This document shows, piece after piece, positions 17,101 through 25,856 of a stretch of DNA of 64,000 nt (positions are counted from its first letter, which is position 1; each line of letters begins with the position of its first letter). Made by a program: the position numbers and the translations under genes. The notes under the pieces are model-generated. The model was not told the origin of the DNA, searched no databases, and worked only from the letters and a program-made list of their open reading frames with translations. Location of the stretch: the NCBI GenBank assembly GCA_024760545.1, contig CP060501.1:4476910-4540909 (forward strand). The letters run 5' to 3'. The stretch is from Nitrospira sp. (GTDB lineage: Bacteria > Nitrospirota > Nitrospiria > Nitrospirales > Nitrospiraceae).

Positions 17101-18249
17101 ATGAGGGCTTACTCACGAAAGACAGAGGACGGGCCGGTAGAGGATCCTTTCATCAGCCTCGCTGTCGATCCCCGTCGGCTGGCCTTGACCGTTCTGGCCG
17201 TCATCGCAACGATCTTCGCGTTGCAATGGGCGCAGAATTTCTTCATTCCACTTCTCCTCGGCATCCTGATTGCGTACACACTCAATCCACTCGTGGCGTG
17301 GCTGACTCGACTGAAAATTCCGCGCATGCTAGCGACCAGTCTGGTGTTGTGCGCCTTCCTCGGGGCAACTGCCCTTGCGACGAAGTCCCTCACCGGCCAG
17401 GTTGAGCGGATTTTCGAACAGCTACCCAGTGCAACCGGCAAGCTTTCGACCATGCTCCGAGAATGGGCCGAGGAACCCAACGCGATGCAGAAGATGCAAG
17501 CGGCGGCGCGGGAAATCGAACAGGCAACCAAGCAAGCTGCGGACGGCTCGGCGGCTTTACCTCGGAAATCGGCCAATCAGGTTGTGGTTCAACAGCAGCC
17601 GTTTAAGCTCACGGATTTCTTGTGGACGGGATCGCTTGGCATGTTCGGTCTGCTGGGCGAATCGGCCATGGTGTTGTTTCTCGTATTCTTCTTGCTCTCA
17701 TCTGGACCGACGTTCAGACAAAAACTGCTGCGGCTAGCCGGTCCTTCGCTTTCCAACAAAAATATCACGGTCACTATTCTGGACGACATTGACCGGTCGA
17801 TTCAGAACTATATGCTGACCCTGCTCTTGACGAATATGATGCTGGGTGTCCTGACGTGGCTCGTATTTCGCGGGATCGGGCTGGAGAATGCCGGCGCGTG
17901 GGCTCTGGCGACTGCCGTGTTGCATTGTATCCCGTATGTGGGAGCCGCGCTCGTCGCGTTCGCCGCCGGCATGGCAGCCTTCATGCAATTTGAATCGGTG
18001 GTCCAGGCGCTCCTGGTGACGGGGGTCGTCATTGCACTGGCCACGTTCATCGGCACGATGGCGGTCACGTGGATGAGCAGCAAGGTGAGCAAGATGAATG
18101 CGGCCGCCATCTTCATCGCACTGCTGTTTTGGGGTTGGCTCTGGGGGATGTGGGGTCTGCTTTTGGCCATTCCTATCATGAGCACAGTGAAGGTACTCTC
18201 CGACCACATCGAAGACTTGCAGCCGGTATCCGAGTTGCTTAGCGAATGA
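17101..18249 (+). CDS. AI-2E family (PerM-like) transporter
   Basis: A 382-residue inner membrane protein of the AI-2E exporter / PerM family. Seven or eight hydrophobic segments are visible: an early pair around residues 25-85 with YTLNPLVAWLTRLKIP, a long soluble stretch (about 95-180), then helices including LGMFGLLGESAMVLFLVFF and the C-terminal pair. The family motif region IPYVGAALVAFAAG and the ending LWGMWGLLLAIPIMSTVKV are present. Members export small solutes or autoinducer-2, or act as antiporters; the substrate here is unknown. A GTG nine bases upstream is an alternative start. The length is usual for the family. Confidence 0.88.
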   Translation: MRAYSRKTEDGPVEDPFISLAVDPRRLALTVLAVIATIFALQWAQNFFIPLLLGILIAYTLNPLVAWLTRLKIPRMLATSLVLCAFLGATALATKSLTGQVERIFEQLPSATGKLSTMLREWAEEPNAMQKMQAAAREIEQATKQAADGSAALPRKSANQVVVQQQPFKLTDFLWTGSLGMFGLLGESAMVLFLVFFLLSSGPTFRQKLLRLAGPSLSNKNITVTILDDIDRSIQNYMLTLLLTNMMLGVLTWLVFRGIGLENAGAWALATAVLHCIPYVGAALVAFAAGMAAFMQFESVVQALLVTGVVIALATFIGTMAVTWMSSKVSKMNAAAIFIALLFWGWLWGMWGLLLAIPIMSTVKVLSDHIEDLQPVSELLSE

Positions 18250-18429
18250 ATCGAGTCCTGTGGGTCTTGCGGAACAAGTCCGACTTCTTCCTGGTTTCTG
18301 TCGGCAGGACACTTGATCTTTCACTCTGGAGTGTTTTCTTCTGGTTTCTAGGGGAGCCCCTGCTGCGACCGCGCACGCCTCAGCAGCGAGTACTGACTCA
18401 AGGGGCAATTCCGGTAAAATCCTGCCCCA

Positions 18430-19342
18430 TGCCGCTCTCCCCACTTATTTCGTTTTGGAACCTCCACCTGGACCTATGAAGGCTGGCTAGGCCAGATCTA
18501 TCTGAAGCAATACGCCAAGACGACCTTTGCGCGGGAGTGTCTCGGGGAATATTGTCAGTACCTCTACAATGGGCAACCGCTGTTTCGCACAGTCAGCAAC
18601 GATTCCACTTTCTACCGACCACCATCAGTCAATCAGCTCCGCAAGTATCTGACGCAGATCCCCGAAGACTTTGAGATGTGCTTCAAGGTGTGGCAGGAAA
18701 TCACGATTCCAGTGTATGCGCTACAACCACGCTATGGTCTGGAGGCTGGCAAGCCGAATCCTCGTTTTCTGAATGCGAAGCTGTTTAATGATCTGGTACT
18801 GACGCCCTATCGAGAAGCGAGGTTTGAGTCACACATGGGGCCGTTCCTGTTCGAGTTCCAGCAGCATGGACTCTCGACGGATGAGTTCTGTTCCAAGCTC
18901 AACGCGTTCTTCAGCCAGCTACCAGCGGAGTTTAAGTACGCAGTGGAGGTGCGGAACCCCAGTATCCTCGGTCTGGCCTATCGGCAGGTTGGAACGTCAT
19001 GGCGTCGCTCATGGCTACAATCACTGGTCCTTTATGACAGCACTTGCCGATCAGCATAAGCGGATGGAAGAAACCTTCACGGTTCCCTTCACGGTGCTGG
19101 GTCTTTTAACCCCACTCAAAATGAGCTATGAGGCGGCTAAGAAACGAGCCGAACCGTATAACAAGATCGTGGGAGAACTGCCGGAGATGCGGCGGGATAC
19201 GGTGGAGCTCGTGAAGAAGGCCGTCGATCAGAATCGACGAGCCTATGTGATCGTCAACAATCGAACAGAGGGCAATGCGCCCACTACCATCCAAGCTTTG
19301 GTGGGAATGTTAGGGGATTTCCCAGTACCGACCGAGACCTGA
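18430..19342 (+). pseudogene. frameshifted DUF72 family protein
   Basis: DUF72 (TIM-barrel-like, YecE family) protein. The frame opens with RFGTSTWTYEGW, the family start, and runs through FYRPPSVNQLRKYL and FKYAVEVRNPSIL. Near 18985 it shifts by one base: the sequel (LERHGVAHGYNHWSF, then RAYVIVNNRTEGNAP) is in the next frame to 19342. A single extra G after CGGCAG would explain it. The start codon region is also disturbed, with no in-frame ATG before FGTSTW. It probably no longer makes the full protein. TER-A copy 1 follows as its terminator. Confidence 0.75.
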
Positions 19343-19360
19343 CGACGATAGGATTCCAGC

Positions 19361-19475
19361 AGAATAGCACAACGGAAATATTGTGAATCGCTAACGGAAA
19401 CGTTATCGAAAACTAGTATAAAAGTTGCGCTGTTCGCTAAGCTCCGTTCTTGAAAGAGGACGGAGCTTTCTTTTG
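19361..19475 (+). ncRNA. TER-A element copy 1 (structured 3' element and terminator)
   Basis: Three successive stems: CACAA (19368-19372)/TTGTG (19381-19385), TAACG (19392-19396)/CGTTA (19401-19405), and the terminator AAGCTCCGT (19439-19447)/ACGGAGCTT (19460-19468) followed by TTCTTTT. It lies between the DUF72 pseudogene and PPase. Related copies are at 41.3, 52.1, 53.8 and 59.1 kb. Confidence 0.65.
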
Positions 19476-19500
19476 ACTTGTTTTGCCTTTGAGTGGATCC

Positions 19501-20049
19501 ATGCCCCTGTTATTTTGCACCATTCCGCCGAGAGACCCCAAGACACAGCTGGTCAACGTCATTATTGACACGCCACGTGGCAGCCGAAACAAGTTCAAGT
19601 TCGATGAACAGCTGGGCTGTTTTAAACTCTCGCGCATCCTCCCTGTGGGGCATGTCTTTCCCTATGATTTTGGGTCCATCCCGGGCACGCGTGGAGAAGA
19701 CGGCGATGCCCTCGACGTGCTGGTTGTCATGGACGAGCCAACATTTCCTGGGTGCCTCATCACGACTCGCCTGATCGGTGTGATGGAGGCGCGTCAGACT
19801 GAGAAGGGCCGTATGATCTCAAACGATCGGCTCATCGGGGTGCCGCAGACACCGGCCAACAAGCCGACCATCCGGGAGCTGTCTGAGCTTGGATCCGTCG
19901 TGCTCGCGGAAATTGAGCACTTCTTTACGTCGTACAATGCCGCCCAGCATCGGCGATTTGAACCAGTACGCCGACTCGGGGCTGCACAGGCAGAACGCCT
20001 TCTGCGTCATGCCATTGAGGACGGCGCACAAAAGAGGAGGGGGTCATGA
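19501..20049 (+). CDS. ppa: inorganic pyrophosphatase, family I
   Basis: A 182-residue soluble family I pyrophosphatase that hydrolyses PPi to two phosphates and so pulls biosynthetic reactions forward. It contains VIIDTPRGSRNKFKFDE, the substrate-binding start of the family, then FPYDFGSIPGTRGEDGDALDVLV with the metal-binding DxDxxD (DGDALD), and the later KGRMISNDRLIGVP. The length fits the family. The ATG at 19501 begins just after the TER-A terminator. It overlaps the downstream CHAD gene by four bases (ATGA), so the two are translationally coupled. This links PPi hydrolysis to polyphosphate binding. Confidence 0.88.
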   Translation: MPLLFCTIPPRDPKTQLVNVIIDTPRGSRNKFKFDEQLGCFKLSRILPVGHVFPYDFGSIPGTRGEDGDALDVLVVMDEPTFPGCLITTRLIGVMEARQTEKGRMISNDRLIGVPQTPANKPTIRELSELGSVVLAEIEHFFTSYNAAQHRRFEPVRRLGAAQAERLLRHAIEDGAQKRRGS

Positions 20050-20918
20050 AACAACCATCAGTAACTGCGGTTGTACATGCGACAATTATACGCGACGAGT
20101 TGCTACGCTATGTTAAGGAGGCCATCGGATCAATCCGGGCGCACACGCCTACGGATTCGCAAATCCATCGAGCCCGCAAGCAACTCAAGCGTGCGAGGGC
20201 GAATCTTCGTCTCTTACGCGATGTCATCGGCAAAGCCACATACACCCGTGAGAATGTCGGGTTACGCGATGCGGCACGGCCGCTCAGTGGGGTGCGCGAC
20301 GCCGCAGTACTGGGCGAAACCGCCAATTCATTGATTCAGGCGACACGGCGAGGCCCGCGCCGAAGATTGCTGTTGAAGGTGCGCAGAGCTTTAGAACAGG
20401 CACGACTTGAGGCGCGTGCGGAATTACGCCTGATGAACGCCATCAAGGAGAGTACCGCATGCCTCGAGGCGGCAGCCGAGCGCATCAGGAGATGGAAGCT
20501 CAAGGACGCGACCAGAGCAGCGCTCTGTAGTGGGTTGCAGCGGACCTACCGTCGGGGGCGGGATGCGTTTGCCATGGCTTGTGCGAAGCCCTCGAATGAA
20601 CATCTTCACGAATGGCGAAAGCAAGTGAAGTACCTGGGCCAGTCGCTGGATGTCTGGAACAGACATGGAGCCCATCACGTGAAACGGGATTTGCAGGATG
20701 CAGACAAGTTGGCGAAGCTACTGGGTGCCGATCATGATCTCGCCGTGATCGCACAACGGCTGGACAATCTCGATTCACCCCATCCTGTGCGGCCCGCCAT
20801 TACTCGCCATATTACCGACCAACGGTCTGATCTGTTGAAGAAAGTGTTGAAGAAGGGTCAGCGACTGTTCAAAGCCAAACCTCGCCCATTTGTGCATAAC
20901 ATCGTACGACCATATTGA
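20046..20918 (+). CDS. CHAD domain protein
   Basis: A 290-residue all-helical CHAD domain protein. CHAD domains bind inorganic polyphosphate through conserved basic residues. Seen here are the family helices with IHRARKQLKRARANLRLLRD near residue 40, LHEWRKQVKYLGQSL near 190 (the second His-x-x-Arg-K core), and DADKLAKLLGADHDLAVI near 220. Many Lys/Arg line the helices. Its start overlaps the end of the PPase gene, so they form an operon. Together they suggest a polyphosphate/PPi handling unit. No triphosphate tunnel (CYTH) domain is fused to it. Confidence 0.88.
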   Translation: MKQPSVTAVVHATIIRDELLRYVKEAIGSIRAHTPTDSQIHRARKQLKRARANLRLLRDVIGKATYTRENVGLRDAARPLSGVRDAAVLGETANSLIQATRRGPRRRLLLKVRRALEQARLEARAELRLMNAIKESTACLEAAAERIRRWKLKDATRAALCSGLQRTYRRGRDAFAMACAKPSNEHLHEWRKQVKYLGQSLDVWNRHGAHHVKRDLQDADKLAKLLGADHDLAVIAQRLDNLDSPHPVRPAITRHITDQRSDLLKKVLKKGQRLFKAKPRPFVHNIVRPY

Positions 20919-21111
20919 GTCCAGCTCGCAGGTGGTCGCTTAGGGGAACAAGACGAGCGGCCAGCAGGCGGGTCGAATGATGAATCCTTTGTAGGATACT
21001 GCTCGGCTCATCTCTGTTCTCCTTGAGAGCAGATAATAAGGAGGGGCCTATTGTAGGGAAATATGCATTTTGTCCGCAAGGGAGACGGTCGGGCGACCTC
21101 GTTCGACCTTG

Positions 21112-21926
21112 TCAAATCAACGCATGATTGTCAGGCATGGACAGGATGCCAGCTTCCATGTGTTCCTTGAATCGCTGGAGATCTGCCGCCAGGGTGTTGC
21201 TCGGATCTCCCCCGAACCATTTACCAATCGTCCCGCCAAGCGTGCCGCCCGGCAGTTCATACTGCAGCGTCACGGTCAGCCCGGTCCGCTGTCCATCACC
21301 TATCGGTTTAAATTCCACGGAGCCCGCATGATCGAGGTCCGACTCATGGAGCGATCGCCATCCGATACGTTGATTCTCCACTTCGTTGATGATTTCCGCA
21401 TCCGATTCCACTCGGGGCGCACCCGGGATCAGCTTCATGACCCAGTGCGACACGCGATCGTCCAGGACCTGCACCGACTCGAGATGCGTCATCACGCGAG
21501 GCAAATTCTCTAGTGCCCGCCAAAACCGATAGATCTCTGCAGGCGGCCGATTGCTCTCCATCGCTTGTTGAACTTTCGTCGCACGGTCCGTATCCATCTT
21601 GCGTCGCCCCAATCGATTGGTATTGTTCGGCTGGCGGGCCCGTGTGGGGCCGCTCGTATCGATACCCAGGGCTCTCCGTAGGCTGGGCAATAGCCACCGA
21701 TGGCTCGGTACAGCAGCCCGCCTCCCGCGATCGCGAGGACTGAGCGCGCCCAGTTTCGACCGGACAGCCCCCTGACAAGGAGCAGCATCCCGCTGATCGC
21801 GGAAAGCACCCGCTCCGTCTCGCTCAGATTTTCCCGGTGCTCATCGAACTCAGCCCGCTTTTCTTGCCACTCTAAGTCCGGGATATTGGTCTGGTATTGT
21901 ACTGGTCCCGACAGATTCGTAGGCAT
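21112..21926 (-). pseudogene. DUF2892-like membrane domain + SRPBCC protein, frameshifted
   Basis: Two overlapping frames make one probable gene. The 5' part (from 21926) holds NLSETERVLSAISGMLLLV and a glycine-rich membrane hairpin ending LLYRAIGGYCPAYG, the pattern of DUF2892 (YgaP-like) membrane segments. Near 21665 the continuation moves to another frame: ALGIDTSGPTRARQPN, then an SRPBCC domain with RPPAEIYRFWRALENLPRVM, DAEIINEVENQRIGWRSL and a C-terminal helix. Fusion of these two parts is common in bacteria. A one-base indel would restore the full 270-residue protein. Confidence 0.65.
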
Positions 21927-22032
21927 CTGTTCCCCCCAAATGTCTAAAGAGGTCTTGGCCTACTGGAGTACGATGGAACGTGGTACTAGGGAGTTCTCCT
22001 ACTACCATGATCCGGCCGGGTCGATCCTCGCC

Positions 22033-22578
22033 TTACGGCTGCGAGACGATTTCGTGCTCGATGTATTCAGCAGCTGCCAAATGGTTCTGCAGGTGAGGTC
22101 TCACATTGCGCAGCTCTTCCTGGATCTCCTGATTTGAAACCGAGTCCTTCGTCTTTCTCACGAGGGCCACTGCATGCTCGTGTATTTTGACTTCATAGGC
22201 CATGTAGGTTTTATCAAAGTCCGAGCCGGATTTGGCGCGGAGTTGTTCCATTGTTTTCTGGTGGATCCCCTCTATTGTGGAGGCCAAAGCCGGCTTGTGG
22301 GGCTGCACATCTAGGTCTCTCGCCATCCGGTCGATATTCTGCTTCATGGTCTGATGTTCACTCACCATGCGAGACGCAAATGCGCGGACTTGGGGGGCGG
22401 ACGCCGCCTGCTTGGCAAGTTGTCCGGCCTCGATCTCGCCGCTGTGAATGGTAGTAAGCAGGCCGAGGATTTCAGGATTGTACATGGTGGATGCGGGCAT
22501 AGTTCCTTGGACCAACGAACAACCTGACAGCAAGAGAGCGGCAGTAAGCGTGCCAACGAATGAATGGGCTGATGTCAC
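22033..22578 (-). CDS. DUF4142 lipoprotein, copy 1
   Basis: A 181-residue exported protein with a lipobox (AALLLSGC, Cys near residue 20) and a DUF4142 four-helix domain: EILGLLTTIHSGEIEAGQLAKQ, VRAFASRMVSEHQTM, SDFDKTYMAYEVKIHEHAV and a C-terminal helix (VRPHLQNHLAAAEYIEHEI). DUF4142 is a ferritin-like helical bundle found in envelope stress proteins; metal binding is possible but unproven. The GTG at 22578 was chosen because GGGAGG precedes it and the leader then has normal length; a longer frame exists upstream. It is most similar to the copy at 60399-60941. Confidence 0.8.
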   Translation of the reverse strand: MTSAHSFVGTLTAALLLSGCSLVQGTMPASTMYNPEILGLLTTIHSGEIEAGQLAKQAASAPQVRAFASRMVSEHQTMKQNIDRMARDLDVQPHKPALASTIEGIHQKTMEQLRAKSGSDFDKTYMAYEVKIHEHAVALVRKTKDSVSNQEIQEELRNVRPHLQNHLAAAEYIEHEIVSQP

Positions 22579-22724
22579 GACTAACCTCCCTGTGGAGTCT
22601 GAGCCTTCGTTCAGTGGGCTGTTGCGTCCTAGTCCCTCGAGAGACGCGTATAGCTGCCTCGATAGCGCAGCCATGGGGAGACGCATACTTGATAGCAAAA
22701 GCGCGTTATTCAGAGCGAACGTGA

Positions 22725-22931
22725 CTAGTTAATAGGTCCATCGCTGGGCCCCGACGAATCAATCACAGAGTGAGCGGCTTCCAGGGCAGCCGCTTCCGCT
22801 TCCTCACTCGAGGAGAAACTGCCAGTGGCATACCCTGCGAGAGTGCTGATGGAGTATTCACTCACCCATGTTCCATCCTGTTCCTGGCGGGGTCTCAGCT
22901 GTATCAACCGTCCACGATATGTGGTTTCCAT
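22725..22931 (-). CDS. family B protein (compact copy)
   Basis: A 68-residue protein that is essentially the bare family B domain: YRGRLIQLRPRQEQDGTW, a strand (SEYSISTLAGYATG), SFSSSEEAEAAALEAAHSVID and a short Ser/Pro tail. Almost the same protein is at 30394-30627. Soluble, no metal ligands. It is the first gene of a three-gene minus-strand set (this, the 23006 gene and the 23442 family A gene) that recurs at 30394-31380. Function unknown. Confidence 0.65.
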   Translation of the reverse strand: METTYRGRLIQLRPRQEQDGTWVSEYSISTLAGYATGSFSSSEEAEAAALEAAHSVIDSSGPSDGPIN

Positions 22932-23005
22932 GATTTGGCCTTTCGTTGAATGAACGTTAATCCCACCGAGAAGTGAGGTGCTGTAAACCTATGCTTCCGC
23001 GCACC

Positions 23006-23389
23006 TCACTCCTGGGTCACCGCTGGGGAATGTGGCCTCTCCTCACTTTCGGCTGTCATGCCCAGAAAACGGACTGGACGATCACCGGTGAGATGCTCCG
23101 GAGTAATGACGTAGGTCCCGAGCAGACTCGGTATCCAGATATTCTTCGCCGTGGTCTCATTGAGTCCTGAAAACACATAGGCGAGCCCACCGACGATTCC
23201 ACCGCCAATAGCAAATGCCGCCTTAAATGGGAAGTACAGGATCGTGGCGGCGGCTGCAGCCACTTCCATGCCTACCCCGGGCCCTGTCCGTAACTGTGTA
23301 TCGCCAGAGAAGGACTGGCTCCAGCCTGGAGCCGCAACCATCGTGCAGAAGGTGATGACCACAATGGGAACCAAGAGTGGGACGCTCAT
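23006..23389 (-). CDS. secreted protein of unknown function (cassette middle gene)
   Basis: A 127-residue exported protein: signal peptide (PIVVITFCTMVAAPGWSQ), a short polar stretch, a hydrophobic glycine-rich segment (ILYFPFKAAFAIGGGIVGGL, about residues 55-75) and a C-terminal part with GTYVITPEHLTGDRPVRFLG. Some proteobacterial envelope proteins end in a similar 'Y-V-I-t-P-e-h-L' phrase, but I cannot name the family. A degraded copy with a nonsense codon and a frameshift is at 30690-31035. It is embedded in the duplicated cassette between a family B and a family A gene. Confidence 0.6.
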   Translation of the reverse strand: MSVPLLVPIVVITFCTMVAAPGWSQSFSGDTQLRTGPGVGMEVAAAAATILYFPFKAAFAIGGGIVGGLAYVFSGLNETTAKNIWIPSLLGTYVITPEHLTGDRPVRFLGMTAESEERPHSPAVTQE

Positions 23390-23441
23390 GTGAACCGCGT
23401 CCTTCCTTTCGTCCATCACATCATAATTGTAAAGCCATGAC

Positions 23442-23861
23442 TTAATTCGCACGCTGCAGCGTCGTCGTATGACCCCGCTCCGTCACATAGGCTTTAACCA
23501 CATCGCCGAGCAACACCTTATCCAACTTCGTACTCGTGTCGACATGAATCCTATGCTGTTTCCCGTCAGTATCTTTGATGGAGTAATACTCGCCATCAAT
23601 GCCAATTAAGGTCCCGTTGATTGTGTCTTTGGTCAGACGTTCTTTAATGGTAGGACTGGCATCTTTCTCCGCCATGGGATCGGTTGCGAATACACCAATT
23701 CCCGAGTCCAACAGTCCAACTGCGATCTGGCCGAGTACGACCACAAATGTAGCGGACAGTATCTCGCCGTCGAGATTCTCACCAAAAGGGCTTATGTGGC
23801 GGCCTTCCCGGAAGAGGCGATTAGAAGAGCGCAGGCAGTTGCTCCGAATGGTCTGTTTCAT
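23442..23861 (-). CDS. family A secreted protein with unusual N-terminus
   Basis: A 139-residue form of family A. The C-terminal 75 residues are canonical: SPTIKERLTKDTINGTLIGI, DGEYYSIKDTDGKQHRIHVD, GDVVKAYVTERGHTTTLQR. The N-terminus is about 35 residues longer than in the paralogs. The usual leader is replaced by a charged start (MKQTIRSNCLRSSNRL) followed by a weakened hydrophobic stretch (ATFVVVLGQIAVGLL). The signal peptide may be damaged or the true start may lie inside. It is the last gene of the cassette repeated at 31072-31380. Confidence 0.65.
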   Translation of the reverse strand: MKQTIRSNCLRSSNRLFREGRHISPFGENLDGEILSATFVVVLGQIAVGLLDSGIGVFATDPMAEKDASPTIKERLTKDTINGTLIGIDGEYYSIKDTDGKQHRIHVDTSTKLDKVLLGDVVKAYVTERGHTTTLQRAN

Positions 23862-24164
23862 ACCTTGAACTGTTCCTCATAGATCTTCTCGCCTCGATCA
23901 GCAATCATCTGATCGCTGGAGTGGTGGGTTCTAGCTATCATAACTGTATCTTGCCGTATTGCAGTTCATTTCCCACTCAGCTTTCCCCTAGGTGGGGAGT
24001 TACGTAGCGCCAGTTGGGTTTCAACTACAGAACTCGCTGGACTTTCAGACGAGTCTTGCTTGAGGTCCCTTCAGCGGTAGGCCCCTGCCTGTCCAGTGTT
24101 CTCCCTAGTCGCGCAATGCGCCTACACAGATACTCTTTATTATAGCCACCAGGCTAAGGCTCTT

Positions 24165-24770
24165 ATGGCTACGCACTTTGCGTCTCCAGAGCAATCTGGT
24201 TCCAGATTAGCCACGCGAAGCAAAATAAAGTCTCGACGAGTTCTTACAAAGGAAGAGCAATCCGCTCTGTCCAGGCGTCCGGTTGAGGTGATCTTAGCCG
24301 GAATGCCTTATTCAGAAGCTGCGACTCTGTTTGATATGTGCCAGCAAAATTGCAGGAGACGATTCTTTAGACTGGCACGTCTGGCGGTTGGCAGACTTTC
24401 ACCGACGCACCGACTCGAAGCACCGTTCGATACGCATCATGTGAGGGTGATGCGGCAACACAAAGACGCCTGGCTCCGGGCCTATGATCAAGCGTTAGAA
24501 CCAATAACCAAATCTGAGTGTCCAGAACCAGCAGCGGTTTCGATTTCGGACCTGAGACTGAATAAGGCGGTTGAAGCCTGCCTCAGACATGCTGGCATCA
24601 GAACGTTGACGGACATCCTCAACATGACAGAGGATGAATTTCTGAACAAAAGGTATTTGGGGAAATCTACTCTGCGAGCGATACAGGACCTGCTGACCCG
24701 CCTCGGGCTGTCATTCAAGCCCTCTGCTGTGTCTGATACTCTCACGACGGTCGAACGGCTAGCCCCCTGA
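24165..24770 (+). CDS. family C: HTH plus RNA polymerase alpha-CTD-like protein (full length)
   Basis: A 201-residue protein. Residues 25-60 (EEQSALSRRPVEVILAGMPY, EAATLFDMCQQNCRRRF) read like a sigma-region-4 type helix-turn-helix. A linker (about 60-120) leads to residues 125-185, with LNKAVEACLRHAGIRTLTDI and KRYLGKSTLRAIQDLLTRLG. These align with the RNA polymerase alpha C-terminal domain (helix-hairpin-helix). The alpha residues that contact UP-element DNA (E. coli R265, N268, K298) correspond here to Ala, Ala and Ser, so ordinary UP-element binding is unlikely. Three damaged relatives lie at 31.9, 44.2 and 45.3 kb. The frame is open to 24096; 24165 has a weak AAGG upstream. A transcriptional role is inferred. 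Confidence 0.75.
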   Translation: MATHFASPEQSGSRLATRSKIKSRRVLTKEEQSALSRRPVEVILAGMPYSEAATLFDMCQQNCRRRFFRLARLAVGRLSPTHRLEAPFDTHHVRVMRQHKDAWLRAYDQALEPITKSECPEPAAVSISDLRLNKAVEACLRHAGIRTLTDILNMTEDEFLNKRYLGKSTLRAIQDLLTRLGLSFKPSAVSDTLTTVERLAP

Positions 24771-24810
24771 CCGGCGTCCTGATCAATACCCAGGAGAAAA
24801 GACGCGGAAC

Positions 24811-24978
24811 TTAGAACGGTTCAGGCACCTTTGCGAGTAACTTAGCCGCGCAGAGCCGCACCACTCCCGCTTCGTCTGTGGTCAAGGCTTCGCCCTGTGC
24901 CACAATACTTTGTATCCGTTCGCTCACCGAAATAAAGTCTCTGATCTCTTTCCTGAAACCGTTGGTGTACGTCTCCAT
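24811..24978 (-). CDS. small helical protein, 'R-x-E-I-x-D-F-I' family
   Basis: A 55-residue protein beginning METYTNGFRKEIRDFISVSE, then a loop, LTTDEAGVVRLCAAKLLAKV and a short tail. The two predicted helices and the loop LT.DE match the genes at 32429-32629 and 7878-8141. No leader or metal site. It lies just 3' of, and convergent with, the HTH-alpha-CTD gene, and a second family member lies just 3' of the second HTH-alpha-CTD copy at 32 kb. The two may be functionally linked. Function unknown. Confidence 0.5.
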   Translation of the reverse strand: METYTNGFRKEIRDFISVSERIQSIVAQGEALTTDEAGVVRLCAAKLLAKVPEPF

Positions 24979-25289
24979 ACCAGCAGACTCATGAAACGTG
25001 AAAAGTGGTCCTATGGATGGCGCAGATAATCTCTCAACCTATCTAGTCAAGACCTCTATTCGCCCACAGTTTTATACCTATAGCGAAAAGCGGTCATAGA
25101 TACGGTTTTTCTCCGTCGAACATAACCGGCTCCCGTCCTAGTGAGCATGGATAATCCTCCTATTTGCAGGCTGAAGAGGTCCTTGACTCCCTCCTCGGTC
25201 GCTTTATCTATCAACCATTGCTGAATCGGCGCAGCGCCAACGCAGATAACCTGACCGTTCGTCCAGCATGACCTAAAGAGGAGGTTACT
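24979..25289. other. intergenic stretch before Hsp20
   Basis: No supported gene. It ends with the ribosome binding site (AAGAGGAGG) of the Hsp20 gene. I looked for a CIRCE-type inverted repeat and did not see one. Confidence 0.4.
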
Positions 25290-25739
25290 ATGGCACTCGT
25301 ACGATGGGATCCATTTCGGGAATTGGAAGAAGTGTCAGACCGGTTGAATCGGATGTTCGCACGTCCGGCGGCGCGAACCATGAATGGCAAGGAGAACATG
25401 ATCGTAGCCGATTGGACGCCGCCTGTTGATATCAGTGAGACCGAAGGGGAATATCAGATCAAGGTGGAGATTCCAGATGTGAAGAAGGAGGACGTGAAAA
25501 TCACGCTCGAAGATGGTGTGCTCACCATTCAGGGCCAGCGCAAGCACGAACAGGAAGAGAAGGGGAAGAAGTTCCATCGCATTGAACGATCGTACGGCAG
25601 CTTTGCCCGGACCTTCGCCTTACCCGATGTGATTGAAGTGGACCAGGTAAAAGCCGAGTTCAAGGATGGCGTGTTGAATCTCCATCTACCGAAGTCAGAG
25701 AAGGCGAAGCCGAAGGCGATCGAGGTCAAGGTAGCGTAA
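25290..25739 (+). CDS. small heat shock protein, Hsp20/alpha-crystallin family
   Basis: A 149-residue cytoplasmic chaperone that holds unfolded proteins. It has the N-terminal MALVRWDPFRELEEVSDRLN motif, typical of bacterial class A Hsp20, and an alpha-crystallin domain at about residues 40-140 with PPVDISETEGEYQIKVEIP, the DVKKEDVKITLEDGVLTIQG strands, YGSFARTFALPD and a final DGVLNLHLPK (the conserved G-V-L). The C-terminal extension (SEKAKPKAIEVKVA) carries an I-x-V motif used for oligomer assembly. Complete and ordinary length. Strong ribosome binding site at 25276-25284. Confidence 0.93.
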   Translation: MALVRWDPFRELEEVSDRLNRMFARPAARTMNGKENMIVADWTPPVDISETEGEYQIKVEIPDVKKEDVKITLEDGVLTIQGQRKHEQEEKGKKFHRIERSYGSFARTFALPDVIEVDQVKAEFKDGVLNLHLPKSEKAKPKAIEVKVA

Positions 25740-25856
25740 CTCGCTGAGGAATGCATGTAGGGCTGAAGGCTTGCGGGAAGGTGTCCTTCGTGTCAAGAGG
25801 AGGGGTGCTCGCATTCAGTGGAGTCGCGATATCCACAAGGAAGTGTACTGCCCCAT

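Noticed and set aside
17734..18444. Long minus-strand frame opposite the AI-2E gene
   Set aside because: Antisense shadow of a transporter gene with strong hydrophobic coding bias.
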